This document shows, piece after piece, positions 12,067-22,546 of a stretch of DNA of 64,000 nucleotides (positions are counted from its first letter, which is position 1; each line of letters opens with the position of its first letter). Made by a program: the position numbers and the translations under genes. The notes under the pieces are model-generated. The model did not search any database. It saw only the letters and a program-made list of their open reading frames with translations, and had not been told where the DNA came from. The DNA comes from Fragum whitleyi (taxonomy: Eukaryota; Mollusca; Bivalvia; Cardiida; Cardiidae): NCBI GenBank assembly GCA_948146395.1, contig OX411551.1, positions 49,906,997 to 49,970,996 of the forward strand, read 5' to 3'.

Positions 12067-14342
12067 TTTCGCCATGTTGGTTATAAACATGCATTTTACT
12101 TTAATTTTTGAACTATTGACTGTAATGCGATAGATAAATAGTGACAAATAAATCGACAGATAGAAAGTGTATCTTCCTCTTTTGCTTAATCTACTGTCAC
12201 ATAACACTCTGTTTGCTTTGTTAAGGCATCACTGATGACTTAATGTAGAATAGTTGATGAAATTGGTGACAAATTTCCGATAAGTTGACTTCTAATTCAT
12301 TCATTCGATGTAATGCCCTGTGAATTGGCCGGGCTAGGTCTAATCATCTCGTTGGCTCAGGTTTTCTTTTTTTTACATCACAGATACAGAGTTTTATATT
12401 CTTTTCTGGCCTGTTTACTTCAATTTGGAATCAGCCACTATCGTTGGCGAGCCGACTAGTCAACGGCATCTAGTAGGCTTAATGACCATGCAATTTCTGT
12501 CTGGTATGCAGTAAACTCGACAGGTCGAAAGGTTCGAGGTCTGAAAAATTGACATCATATATTCAACTGTCGATTTCTTTGGCGATTCTAGAATTCTTAA
12601 TTAAGATCAATGTCCAGTCTTAACGAAGCTTATTTTAACTCCAGCCAATGGTTTTCAAAATTCTAATCTGGAAATATGAGAATTTTTCCAAAAAATTTTT
12701 TTTTAAATTAGAGTTCAGTTGCGTGTGTAAATGGCGGCTTTTTATTCAAGGGAAATAATCAAAACCAAATGATGGTAGATAATTTGCTGTGGACCCCTGC
12801 AGATGAATTAAAAAAAAATATGCTAGGAAAAATATAAATTTCATATTTCGTTTAATTTCTTTCGTTATTTATATTTTAATTCAAATTGATTGAACGATCG
12901 GATTTAGCATAGAAAGCGTTCAATCCAATCAGAACAAAAAACGTTCAGCAGGCAATCACGATCATTCATGAACATTCAATCATCGCTCAGCATTCAATAT
13001 CACGTCCCAATCGGATGGTCAAATTCCTGATGTTCGGTCTGTACCAAAATTTATTGTGATCAGATGAAAAATATCTTTTATGGGCAGAAGTCATTTCTCT
13101 TTATGTTATACAGAGGAAACTTTGAAATGATGGATATCAACCAAATTTCACTTGAGTGATTCTTGGATGACCCATTTTCAGACTACAAAAAAATTTCTGA
13201 TTAGATGAAAAATATGTCTTATATGGGCAGAGGGCGTTTCTCTATAAGTCATATAGTGGAAACTTTGAAAATCATTTTCTAAGAACCTAAATAATGGATA
13301 TCAACCAAATTTCTTTGGAATGATCCTTTGGTAACCCTTTATCAGACTGCACAAAATTATTGTGATTGGGTAAAAAATGTGTATTCAACAAGCGGAGGTC
13401 AATTTTCTATATGTTATATAGCTTTATCATTATCTCAGAAATTCATAGATGGTAGATGGATATCGAGCACATTTTACTTTGGTGATCCTTGTGTGATCCT
13501 GCAACATAGTCTTTTATGGGCGGAGGGAATTTCTCTATCATGTTATTTAGTGGAAACTCTGAAAATCATTTTCACAGAACCTAAAAGATTGATATCAACT
13601 AAATTTCAGGCCTGTGGAGTGAATCATAGTTTTTTTTATATGAAAATTTCACAAAAATGACAACCAAGTTGGATTTTGTTTAAGAAAATATTTTTTTCGC
13701 GCCTTTATACAAGATCCAAACAAGTCAACAACAATTTTTTGAAGAATACTTTATTAGGCAGAATACTATTATGTTCAATTCTAGAGCTACAGCACTGCAA
13801 TTCATTATTTTTATGTTGAAATCTTTATTATGACAAGGGCAAAAGAATCATGCTTAATATCATGTACACAAACCTTTCAAAATACACTGCACATATCATT
13901 TTTGGTATGATTTATGGCCAAAAGATTTTCTCTGTGTCGGACAAAATGGCCTAGAAAAATTCAAAGACAATTGTGTCCAATCTGAATCACTGAATTAGAT
14001 TAAAGTGCCTATTCAATATCATGCAGAAGGAAAAACAAGTATGAAATACACAATAAATAAACTTTAAACAACAATCGTGAAGCCCATATAGATTGCTGAA
14101 AAAAAGCCCTGTGTTGTGTGGTCCCTGATTTCATTTAGAAATAAGGTAGGAAGCACCAACAATAATCTCTAAAGAACAAGGCATTCATCTTTCGAATTTT
14201 GCCTAGAAAATTGCTACATGGCCCCCAACTAAACACTATTCAGTCATCCAATTTTCTGATCTACAGAAAAATCAATATTTATGTCGAGCCCGCTTGCGAT
14301 GAGCAAGACATAGTTGTGACGTCACTATGACAAGCTGGTGTA

Positions 14343-14498
14343 CAGGGAAAAAGACTAACAATTTTAATTTAGGGGCCCAGACTGCCAAATATATAATATT
14401 TAACACTAGGGGTATAGGCATTTTCTACAAAAATTCAGGGGCCCAGCCCAAAAATTAAGGGCCATGGGCGACTGGGCCCCTGCTAGTCTTTTTCCCTG
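14343..14498. mobile_element. hAT-type MITE with exact 8-bp target duplication
   Basis: Termini CAGGGAAAAAGACTAACA and, inverted, CAGGGAAAAAGACTAGCA; CTGGTGTA occurs immediately on both sides (14335-14342 and 14499-14506). Internal GGGGCCCAG / CTGGGCCCC also pair. A CAGGG start and 8-bp duplication are hallmarks of the hAT superfamily. 156 bp, no coding. Confidence 0.85.
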
Positions 14499-14529
14499 CT
14501 GGTGTATGTGCGTTAGTGGGTAATTGCCT

Positions 14530-14905
14530 TAGTCCTTCCATCTGTCCAAATTTGTCCGGACCATATCTCCTACATTTATTGATGGATTTTAAAATACCTT
14601 GGCACAATTATTCTCCATCATGAGTAGATGTGCCTTTTGAAAGAAATTTTTGGATAGCTCCAAGGTCAAAGTCACAGCTAAAGGTAAAATGTTTAAATTG
14701 AGCTAATCTGGAGCATAAGTACAACAGGAATGGACATTTATGGATGGATTTAAAAACAACCAAAAAACTTGGCATGATTTTTCTCCATCATGAGTAGATG
14801 TGACATTTGAAAGAAAAAATTGGATAGCTCAAAGGTCAAGGTCACAGTTCAAGGTCAAATGTTATAATTGAGCTTGTCCAGAGCATATCTCCTACATTCC
14901 AGTCC
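14530..14905 (+). repeat. Fragment of a Helentron-like interior, two tandem units
   Basis: Two units of about 160 bp (GAGTAGATGTGCCTTTTGAAAG / GAGTAGATGTGACATTTGAAAG; AAGGTCAAAGTCACAG / AAGGTCAAGGTCACAG). Neither a 5' nor a 3' element end is visible. Confidence 0.55.
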
Positions 14906-15037
14906 TGGAACACAATTTTCCAGATTAACATGTCAAATATATGAATAGAAAATCCGTTTCCACTAAGTTTCTCTGGATCTTGAATATTCTGTATTAAAGA
15001 CGTCCGTATAAAGGTGGAGCAACTGTATATTGTTTTT

Positions 15038-15207
15038 ATGCCCCCGATAGGGAGGCATCATAAATTTGACTTGTCCGTCCGTCCGTCCGTCCGTCTGTCC
15101 GTCTGTCCGTCCGTCCGTCATTCCGTCCAAAAACTTTAACATTGGCCATAACTTCTAAATCAAAGCGGTGTCGGGGGCATTGTCATCTTACAGTGACAGC
15201 TCTTGTT
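15038..15207 (+). mobile_element. Short Helentron-like element H5 (ATGCCCCCGA type)
   Basis: 5' ATGCCCCCGATAGGGAGGCAT hairpin; a (GTCC)n run; inverted start TCGGGGGCAT about 30 bases from the end; stem-loop TGTCATCTTACAGTGACA; end GCTCTTGTT. About 170 bp. An inverted, nearly identical copy is at 29394-29555. Confidence 0.8.
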
Positions 15208-15724
15208 AGGTCAAAATTAAGCCTGTACTTTATGGATCCTCTCCTGTAGACAGATATCAAGAGGGAAATCTTTAAAAAATATTTTCCTTTCAAACAGTTA
15301 GGCCTGGTACTTTCATTTTCTGCTTCAGGTTTGATCTGTGTTTTCTGCAGAATGATTAAAATGGTAACCCTAAACTCGAAATAAGCCATATTTTTATTCT
15401 CATTACCTATCAAGTGTCTAAAGGTCTGGGGCACTCGTTTTCTAAAAATTCGTCAAAATAATGTCCTGTCTGCATAAAGCAAATGCTTCTAAAGTCTGAA
15501 TTATATTTGCAGGTTTTGGGGTCTTTTAACAAAAGAAATTCAAGACTGGTGACTTTCTGCTGGAATATGAAGGGGAACTGTTAAGTGGGCAAAATATTCA
15601 GAGAAGGCAGCTACAGCATGAAGTCTCAAACCAACGCAGGGAAAGACGAGGAGGGATTCCAAGGTGCTTTATGTTCCACTTCAAATATAATGGGAAGAAA
15701 AAGTGATGTGTAAATTTATTTTTT

Positions 15725-16660
15725 AGCTCCACTGGCTGAAGGCCAGCGAGCTATTGTCATGGCGGAGTGTCCATCGTGCGTGCATGCATGCGTGCGTCCG
15801 CTGTGTGTAAACTTTTTCTTTAAACATCTTCTCCTCCCAAACCAATGGGCGGATTTTAACCAAAGTTGGTAGAAATGATCCTTGGGTTGCCCTCTTCTTA
15901 AAATTGTTCAAAGAATTTTGATTGGCCCCCAAATATGGGCGTGGCAGGGCTTGGCATTTTTTCACTTTGAAATCTTAAAAAATCTTCTCCTCCCAAACAA
16001 TTGGGCCGATTTCAATGAAACTTTGATATGGATGTTCCTTGGGTGACACTTTACTTAAATTGTTCAAGAAATTTTGATTGGCTCATAAATATGGGCGTGG
16101 CAGGGCGGGGCTTATTTTGAGCCCGAAATTTTCGAACAACATATTTTCCTGAACCACTCGGCTGATTTCAGTGAAACTTTACCAGAATGTTCCTTGAGTG
16201 TCTCTTTTTAAAAATTATTTGCTAAATTTTGATTTGCCCATAAATTTGGGTGTGGCAGGGCGGGGCTTATTTTGAGGCCAAATTGTTTGAACAATATCTC
16301 CTCCGGAACCACTCAGCCAATTTCAATGAAACTTTACTAGAATGTTTCTTGGTTGATTTTTTACCTAAATTGTTCAAGAAATTTTTATTGGTCCATAAAT
16401 AAAGGCGTGGCAGGCTGGGCCTATTTTGAGCCCGAAATCTTTGAACGACATTTTCTGAACCTTATGTTTTAATAAGATGGGTAAAGCGTTGCAGGTTCAT
16501 TGTGATCAAGTATTTTGGTGCAATATGGACCAGAACCAGTTAATCATTATTAGATAGGTCTTAAGAAATTTCAGAGTGTTAATGTATTCATTTAAAGTAA
16601 TGAAAGTCTAAAGATTTTAAAGCCAGTGGAGCCATACAGGCCCTCTTGGGCCTCTTGTTT
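15725..16660 (+). mobile_element. Helentron-like element H6 (AGCTCCACTGGC type), complete
   Basis: 5' AGCTCCACTGGCTGAAGGCC; inverted start AGCCAGTGGAGC at 16621-16632; stem-loop AGGCCCTCTTGGGCCT; end CTCTTGTTT. Internal units of about 150 bp carry AATATGGGCGTGGCAGGGC. Both ends are intact, so it is a good reference for the architecture. Confidence 0.8.
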
Positions 16661-16689
16661 TAGATCCTCTTTATTTGAATCTCTGTTTG

Positions 16690-18115
16690 AGCTCACCTGA
16701 GCACAGAGTGCTCATGTGAGTTCTTGTGATCACCCTTCGTCTGGTGTCAGTCCTTCAGTCGTTGTCAGTCTTCCTGTGTCTGTTAACTATTAAACGACAT
16801 CTCCTTAAACTACTCGGCCAATTCATACCAAATTTTACACAAATGTTGCTTAGGTGGTACCCTTCAAAAATAGCTAAAAGAATTGAAATTGGTGAAAATT
16901 TCTGGTTGCCATGGCAACTTAAGTTGAATTTTTCTGAACTCTTTAAAATTCATCTTCTTCTGAACTGGAAGCCCCACAGCCTTGAAATTTGGCATAGATG
17001 ATCAGCTCATAGTCCTTAATTAAAAAAGCTAAAAAAATCATTACTGTTGGGCTACCAGGTATAGAGCACCATGGGGGGGGGGGGAGAGGTAGTACTTGAG
17101 GGTCAGTTTTGAAATCATTGAAATTCTTTTTCTTCCAAACCAGAAGCCCTGGTCTTGAAATTTAGCATGGATGACCAGCTTATAGACCTAAATCAAAATA
17201 TCTAAAATCATGACTGTTGGGCCACTATGGCCAGAGTTCCAGGGAGAATGGGGTTGAACCTAGATCTTCTCTAACAGCCTATTTGGCATGAATCATCAGT
17301 TCATAGACCATTATGTAAATAGCTAAATCATGACTGTTTGGACATCAGTTGTAGAGCACCAGGTGTAGTGGGGGGGGGGGGGGGAAGAGAAGATAGTACT
17401 CAAGTATCAATTTAGAAATCTGTAAAATGTCTTAGGACTTAATTTATTTTTGGACTTGACATAGTACAATAGGAAATTTTTGTTGCACTTTTCTCAGCAA
17501 CTATGAACAGTAACTTAAAACATGGTATGTTGTATCTGATAGAGGTCCTATACATCATTTACTAAAATCAGGTCCGTCTGATACCAACTTCGTGTTTTAC
17601 CATTTGGTTTATTTTCAGACCAAACATGGTACAATAGGAAATTTTTGTCACAAATTTCCTCAGCAACTATCAATCACAGCAACTTGAAACTTGGTATGGT
17701 GTATCAGATGGAGGTCCAATACGTCGGTTACAGAATTCGGGTCCGTCGGATATCTACTTCCTGTTTATGACTTAGCTTATTTTTGCAGTTTACATAATAC
17801 AATGGGAATTTTTGTCACGCTTTTCTCAGTAACTATGAATCAAAACTTGAAACTTGGTATCGTGTATTAGATAGTGGTCCTATACATTGCTCATTGAATT
17901 CGGGTCCATCGGATATCCTCTGCCTGTTTTACAACTTAGTTTAAACTTACTGCTTTACAATACAATAATTTTGATGTGCTTTTCTCAGGAACTATGAATC
18001 ACAGTTTCTTGCTTTGCACAGTTTTCTCCTGAATAAGCACTAGTCTCATCTGAAAAGTTTGTGTTTGTGATATCATAATTTGCGGGGGTATCTGTGTCTG
18101 TGACACATTTCTTGT
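16690..18115 (+). mobile_element. Helentron-like composite H7
   Basis: The 5' end AGCTCACCTGAGCACAGAGTG matches H1, but the 3' end (GGGGGTATCTGTGTCTGTGACA then CATTTCTTGTT) belongs to another family, so two elements are probably fused near 17400. Units of about 180 bp are repeated at 17460-17990 (ACTATGAATCACAG.. and GGTCCTATACAT..). Poly-G runs lie at 17072-17083 and 17370-17383. Confidence 0.55.
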
Positions 18116-18769
18116 TTTTTATTCAATAACACAATTTTTAGAACCCGTATCTGATAATTCTTGTTTGATTAACAAAGAAAAAACAACAGTAACAACAGCA
18201 ACAAGGCATGAGGCCTGCTATTCACCTTCTGTGATTAATGACATGTTTTTTTTCTCTATTGATTGGGTAATTAGATAGTATTTCTACCACATTTCCACTT
18301 TTCACAAACCACCCAGTTATCTTCGAAGTCATTTCCATATCTTTTCTTGGAATGTTCATGTTGGAGCTGAATTGGACATTCAGCAATCAAGTTATACCTA
18401 GCTTGGTCATTGTGAATATTTTTTTTCGGAGTCTTTCTCTTTAAAAGCAATAGATTACTTAATATTTGACAGTTACATCTTGGAACAAAAAATCAGACAA
18501 TTAATTGATATCCAATATTGTTTATAATTAATCTTGTGAAAATTAATAGAGTTCACAGGTTGAAAGGTGTGAAAACTGTCTTGATCCAAAATTTCATTGT
18601 AAAAATCTTAGGTTCGTCGTATAGAGGTGTAAATGGGCACAAACAAAGATTATTGGATCATGAAATTAATTTGACCTAGGAATATTTTACGAGATAAAGA
18701 GAATGATGTATCAGTACACGGCATTGCCTTGCTAGATAAATAATCAGTATCTCTTCTAACATATTGTAG
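18116..18769 (+). other. Unique intronic sequence before the exon at 18770
   Basis: AT-rich and without a recognised repeat. A branch-point-like CTAAC (18757-18761) precedes the acceptor; the pyrimidine tract is weak. Confidence 0.4.
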
Positions 18770-18850
18770 AAAGACGTCCTTATAAGCGGAAAAGCTACTC
18801 AGATGACCTTGACTATGATGATGAAGTTGCAGATCCTGATTTCAAAACTG
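18770..18850 (+). CDS. Internal exon of Myb/SANT-like nuclear gene (basic/acidic linker)
   Basis: Acceptor AG at 18768-18769 and donor GTAATT at 18851 frame an 81-base exon (two bases completing a codon, 26 codons, one base over). It reads RRPYKRKSYSDDLDY then DDEVADPDFKT. The basic RRPYKRK cluster looks like a nuclear localisation signal and is followed by an acidic tract, which is common in linkers of nuclear proteins. The last base plus the next exon's first two make Gly. The surroundings are non-repetitive, unlike the flanking introns, which supports selection on this segment. Function is unknown; the next exons suggest a DNA-binding role. Confidence 0.7.
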
Positions 18851-19504
18851 GTAATTAAATTGATATCATATTGGACTGATTTTCTAGGAAATTATTCTTC
18901 TTTTAAAATGGCAATGTCCTGGCAAGTATCCTTACAGGTATACCTGATGTTTAAATTGTTCTGCTTTTAAAAGCTGACAGGCATATAGAGATACCTTTGT
19001 AGGAATGAGCGTCTCTTTCATCTCTAAGAGCAAAACTTTTATATGTATGGGTTGATTAATTTGTTGTGATGTGTGTAGTGTCAAGGTTACATTTGAAGGT
19101 CAAAGGACAAAATCTCTGCAGCACAACAACTACATTTATGGGTGGATTTGAAAAAAAAAACCCCAACTTGGCACAGTTGTTCGGTGCGATGACTAACTAA
19201 GTATTCAAAGACCAGTTACCATAATATATTAGGATAAATGCCAACAGCCAGGCGTAGGCTTCCATTAATGGTGCTCTTGTTCTATACTTCATCATATTCT
19301 TAGCATACTGGAAATATTGATTAGAAGTAAGTTTTGATAAAAAAATGAGTTTCAAGTAAAAAAAAAAGAGTTTTGAGTTGCAAAGTGTGAGATTGAGTAA
19401 AGAAAGGTTGAGTTTTGAGTTTGGAAAATGATGTTTTGTGTTGCAGAGAGTCTGAAAAAGTGAATTTGAGTAATCAAGCATAATTGAATTGTGTATATCC
19501 TTTT

Positions 19505-19780
19505 AACAAGAGCAGCCCCCATGGGTGCCAATGCTCAGCTGCAGGAGCTGGATAATGAAAAAAAATAGTGGAAAAAGGGGCATAACTCTTACAAAATGCT
19601 TTCAGAGTTATACCCCTCGATATTCTGGATAGTTCTTGTGATGGTGAACACGCATGCCAAGTTTCATGAAGGTATCTTCAATAACAATAGGGATATGACC
19701 AAGGTTAAAGTTTGTTGCGCCAACGCCTACATCAACACCAATGCCGCCAAGGTGGTGACAATAAAACAGCCGAGCTAAAA
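19505..19780 (-). mobile_element. Helentron-like element H8, minus orientation
   Basis: Read on the minus strand: start CTTTTAGCTCGGCTG, near-3' inverted start CAGCTGAGC, stem-loop around GGCACCCATGGGGGC, end CTCTTGTT. The interior contains GTTGGTGTTGATGTAGGC-type codon-like runs that are part of this repeat family and not a gene. Confidence 0.6.
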
Positions 19781-20112
19781 GTGAAAAAAAATTGCCCAAG
19801 AATTGGCTTTAACATATTTTATAGGAAGCTGTTTGCACTCCAGGTGCATTTTGATACCACAAGTAATTTTAAAATATATAACTGCCTAAAGCTTTGCTAC
19901 ACTTCAATTCCTTTTAAAGGATATCTTTGGGATCCAAAAATAATGATCTTCCATTGACAACTACTTTATATTACTATTTTTAGGCTCCCTGAATGGAGAG
20001 CATATAGTCGTCGCTTTGTCTGTCCGACTGTCTGTCTGGCCGTCCCTAGTGATTTTTCCCACAACCCTTGGGCAAATCAAATGAAACTTACAGTGTGAAT
20101 TCCTTATGATAT

Positions 20113-20785
20113 TATTATGAGCAGAAAAGGGCCTACTCATAACGTGGGGATTCATGTTGTTGTTGTTGTGGATCATGCTTGGAGGAAGGTTGGAAGAGTC
20201 ACTCAAGTAATGGAGAAGCAGGAAAACAAGTGAAGTTTAATAATTTAATCTTGTAAATAAACAAAGGTCCTAAAGTCCACAAAGCTAATCAATTCAACAA
20301 GAGATTTTTAATAAAACACAAAGTCCAATTCACGCCAAGTTGAGTCCATATATTAATTTCTGACACTTAGATTTCTTATAGTAGTCCAAAATGAAGCACA
20401 GAGCTAAAACACAAAGTTCCTATCTATACACTAAGTTCTTACTGACAACTAAACACAAAGTTTCTAACTGAACACAAAGTTCTAACTCAACACACAGTTT
20501 CAACTCTTTCTCATATCATTATGCTCCTTATTTATAGTGTTTCACAAGGAAGTTGAGAACTGATAAACATCTATAAATTGTTATCAAATGAAAGACAGAC
20601 CTTTAGGCAATAATAAGTTAAAGATTATCTTATATAAAATGACAATATAGAAGAAATACAATTGATAAAAGATGCAAAGATAACCAATTATAACAATCGT
20701 AAAGAATGAAGTTGAATAGATTCAGTAAATAAAAGTTAAAAGAATATTTGATTTATTATGGAGAAAATGCTGCTAAACATTTGCT
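20113..20785 (-). repeat. 3' LTR of the Gag-only retroelement
   Basis: 673 bp copy, equal in length to the other LTR. It carries the ORF start (MSDSSNLPPS..) a second time, which then runs out of the element into flanking repeat DNA as an 81-codon frame (20206-19961). Edges are set where the two copies stop matching: TATTATGAGC on the left, CATTTGCT on the right. A clear target duplication is hard to call because the target is a run of TAT and ATA. Confidence 0.8.
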
Positions 20786-20809
20786 TCATAATAATTCTTC
20801 CCTGCCTAT

Positions 20810-21967
20810 TTAGCTTTGGACCCCAAAGTTATGAAGTACTTTACTTTCTGCTTCAGACATTTCATTCATGTGCCTAAGAGTAGTTTTAATTCCAGTCTTT
20901 TCTTCAAATGTTCGTAGTAATTGACTTGTTTCATCGTCAGGTTTACTGACAAATTTTCCCCAACGATGATTACATACAACAGTGAAATGATTGGTTTTAT
21001 CACATATAAAACAATGATTCATGATTGCTGGGCAATCTTTTCTATCATTGTGAATGTTAAGACCACATCTTGAGCAGAAATTGAATTTATCTGTTAAGTT
21101 TCCTAAATATGACGATGCTTTTTCAAAGTCCTTTTGACATAATCCTACGGCTATTGTGGCGTTTATCCAATTATTTTCTAAATTGACTATATGTTTGTAG
21201 AGAACATTTAACTGTTCATTCAAGTTGGTTACAGTTTCTTTGGAACTTTCAAGTGATAATTTTGATGATTCAATTATATCAGTTAACTGTTTTATCTTGT
21301 CACACAGAGCTGAATTGTCATTATTAAGCATTTGATTTTCAGTCTTTATTTTATCAATAACGAAATTTGAGTTTTCTTTGTCTTCAGTTAGAGAAGTTAC
21401 TTTAATTCTTAGGATTTCGTTCTCAACTCTAAGTCTTTCCATGTCAGAGTTAGGTGCAGTCTGGCTTTCTGTGAGAGAAGTGAATTTAGCTAGAGTCTTA
21501 TCCAGTTTATCTTCAAGACAACCCAGTTTATTGGAAAGTGCTTCTACATTTTGCTCTGCATTCACATGTACAGCGCTTATTGTAGATTCTCTTCTCTGAG
21601 CTGCTTGATTCAACTGGTTGTCTCTCTGAATCTGTTTTGAAGAGAAGCACAAAGAAGCATAATGTCCATACTTTTTACATGAGTAGCACTTCCTTCCTCG
21701 AGCTGGACACATATGAAAGTCCTTGAAGTAATTTCCACATTTAAAACAACTACTTAATCCATTAATATTTCTATCAACACAGTTCTGTCTAATATTAGGG
21801 GAATAACTTAGCTCGCTTGGACTGTATTGTGGAGGTAACCAAGGAAACATTACCACGGGATTCTGCACCAAACTATTATGAGCAGAAAAACGCCTACTCA
21901 TAACGTGGGGATTCCTGTTGTTGTTGTTGTGGATCATGCTTGGAGGAAGGTTGGAAGAGTCACTCAA
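20810..21967 (-). CDS. Gag-like double zinc-knuckle / coiled-coil protein of the LTR element
   Basis: 385 codons. Residues 1-31 (MSDSSNLPPS...) fall inside the 5' LTR, and the putative primer-binding site is read as coding about residues 33-38; a start at Met40 (21850) just downstream of it is a plausible alternative, giving 346 residues. Zinc pair 1: C74-x2-C77-x7-H85-x-C87 then a canonical CCHC knuckle C94-x2-C97-x4-H102-x4-C107. Residues about 140-265 are Leu/Lys/Glu-rich and predicted coiled coil (LEDKLDKTLAKF, MERLRVENEILRIKV, LNEQLNVLYKHIVNLENN). Zinc pair 2: C298-x2-C301-x4-H306-x5-C312 then C319-x2-C322-x4-H327-x4-C332. CCHC knuckles bind nucleic acid in retrotransposon nucleocapsids; here they sit at both ends of a coiled coil, unlike a standard capsid-nucleocapsid layout. 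No capsid fold is recognisable by eye. Confidence 0.75.
   Translation of the reverse strand: MSDSSNLPPSMIHNNNNRNPHVMSRRFSAHNSLVQNPVVMFPWLPPQYSPSELSYSPNIRQNCVDRNINGLSSCFKCGNYFKDFHMCPARGRKCYSCKKYGHYASLCFSSKQIQRDNQLNQAAQRRESTISAVHVNAEQNVEALSNKLGCLEDKLDKTLAKFTSLTESQTAPNSDMERLRVENEILRIKVTSLTEDKENSNFVIDKIKTENQMLNNDNSALCDKIKQLTDIIESSKLSLESSKETVTNLNEQLNVLYKHIVNLENNWINATIAVGLCQKDFEKASSYLGNLTDKFNFCSRCGLNIHNDRKDCPAIMNHCFICDKTNHFTVVCNHRWGKFVSKPDDETSQLLRTFEEKTGIKTTLRHMNEMSEAESKVLHNFGVQS
21854..21870 (-). promoter_or_regulatory. Putative primer-binding site
   Basis: Minus-strand TGGTGCAGAATCCCGTG lies three bases after the 5' LTR edge. TGG complements the CCA end of tRNA, and the next bases (CGGGATTCTGCA before CCA on the plus strand) look like T-stem plus acceptor stem. 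The matching tRNA was not identified. Confidence 0.5.
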
Positions 21968-22546
21968 GTAATGGAGAAGCAGGAAAACAAGTGAAGTTTA
22001 ATAATTTAATCTTGTAAATAAACAAAGGTCCTAAAGTCCACAAAGCTAATCAATTCAACAAGAGATTTTTAATAAAACACAAAGTCCAATTCACGCCAAG
22101 TTGAGTCCATATATTAATTTCTGACACTTAGATTTCTTATAGTAGTCCAAAATGAAGCACAGAGCTAAAACACAAAGTTCCTATCTATACACTAAGTTCT
22201 AACTGACAACTAAACACAAAGTTTCTAACTGAACACAAAGTTCTAACTCAACACACAGTTTCAACTCTTTCTCATATCATTATGCTCCTTATTTATAGTG
22301 TTTCACAAGGAAGTTGAGAACTGATAAACATCTATAAATTGTTATCAAATGAAAGACAGACCTTTAGGCAATAATAAGTTAAAGATTATCTTATATAAAA
22401 TGACAATATAGAAGAAATACAATTGATAAAAGATGCAAAGATAACCAATTATAACAATGGTAAAGAATGAAGTTGAATAGATTCAGTAAATAAAAGTTAA
22501 AAGAATATTTGATTTATTATGGAGAAAATGCTGCTAAACATTTGCT
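21874..22546 (-). repeat. 5' LTR of the Gag-only retroelement
   Basis: 673 bp copy on the upstream (right) side in minus orientation. It contains the TATA-like motif and, about 580 bases from its start, the first ATG of the Gag-like frame. The flank right of 22546 resumes the interrupted host repeat. Confidence 0.8.

Larger units (their letters stand above)
7124..13041. mobile_element. 5.9 kb TA-flanked TIR DNA transposon, non-coding
   Basis: Ends are CAGTACGGAACATCGGGAAT.. and, inverted, CAGACCGAACATCAGGAAT.., flanked by TA at 7122-7123 and 13042-13043. The insertion cuts repeat H3 cleanly, which gives the boundaries independently. TA target and CAG start fit the Tc1/mariner group. Both ends carry clustered TTCAATCA motifs (7180-7330; 12890-12990). 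I see no transposase: the longest frames are about 100 codons and repeat-derived. The interior holds a smaller MITE (8174), SINE pieces (8715-9076), three copies of a GGTAGTGGACC repeat, a large hairpin (9550) and a 155 bp palindromic element (10669). Confidence 0.75.
6625..13635 (+). mobile_element. Helentron-like element H3, split by a 5.9 kb insertion
   Basis: Left part 6625-7123 starts TTATTAGCTCCATGGCCGAAGGCC (5' hairpin) and the right part 13042-13635 ends near CAGGCCTGTGGAGTG, an inverted remnant of the start. The left part ends ..CCCTTTATCAATCTA and the right continues CAAAATTTATTGTGATCAGATG; an uninterrupted relative at 6945-6980 shows these were contiguous. The 3' hairpin and CTTGTT end are missing, so the 3' end is decayed. 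Confidence 0.65.
20113..22546 (-). mobile_element. LTR retroelement with a Gag-only coding region
   Basis: Two direct repeats of 673 bp (20113-20785 and 21874-22546) flank a 1.1 kb interior. By eye they differ at about five positions (for example 20130s, 20153, near 20450 and 20697), so about 99 percent identity and a recent insertion. Read on the minus strand the right repeat is the 5' LTR. It has a TATA-like box (CACTATAAATAAG, near 22301-22288). The interior starts GTTTGGTGCAGAATCCCG, which matches a primer-binding site complementary to a tRNA 3' end in CCA. A purine-rich tract (ggcagggaag, opposite 20800-20809) precedes the 3' LTR. There is no protease, reverse transcriptase, RNase H or integrase, so it is non-autonomous. 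It is nested in the Helentron-like element at 19982-23725. Confidence 0.8.
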
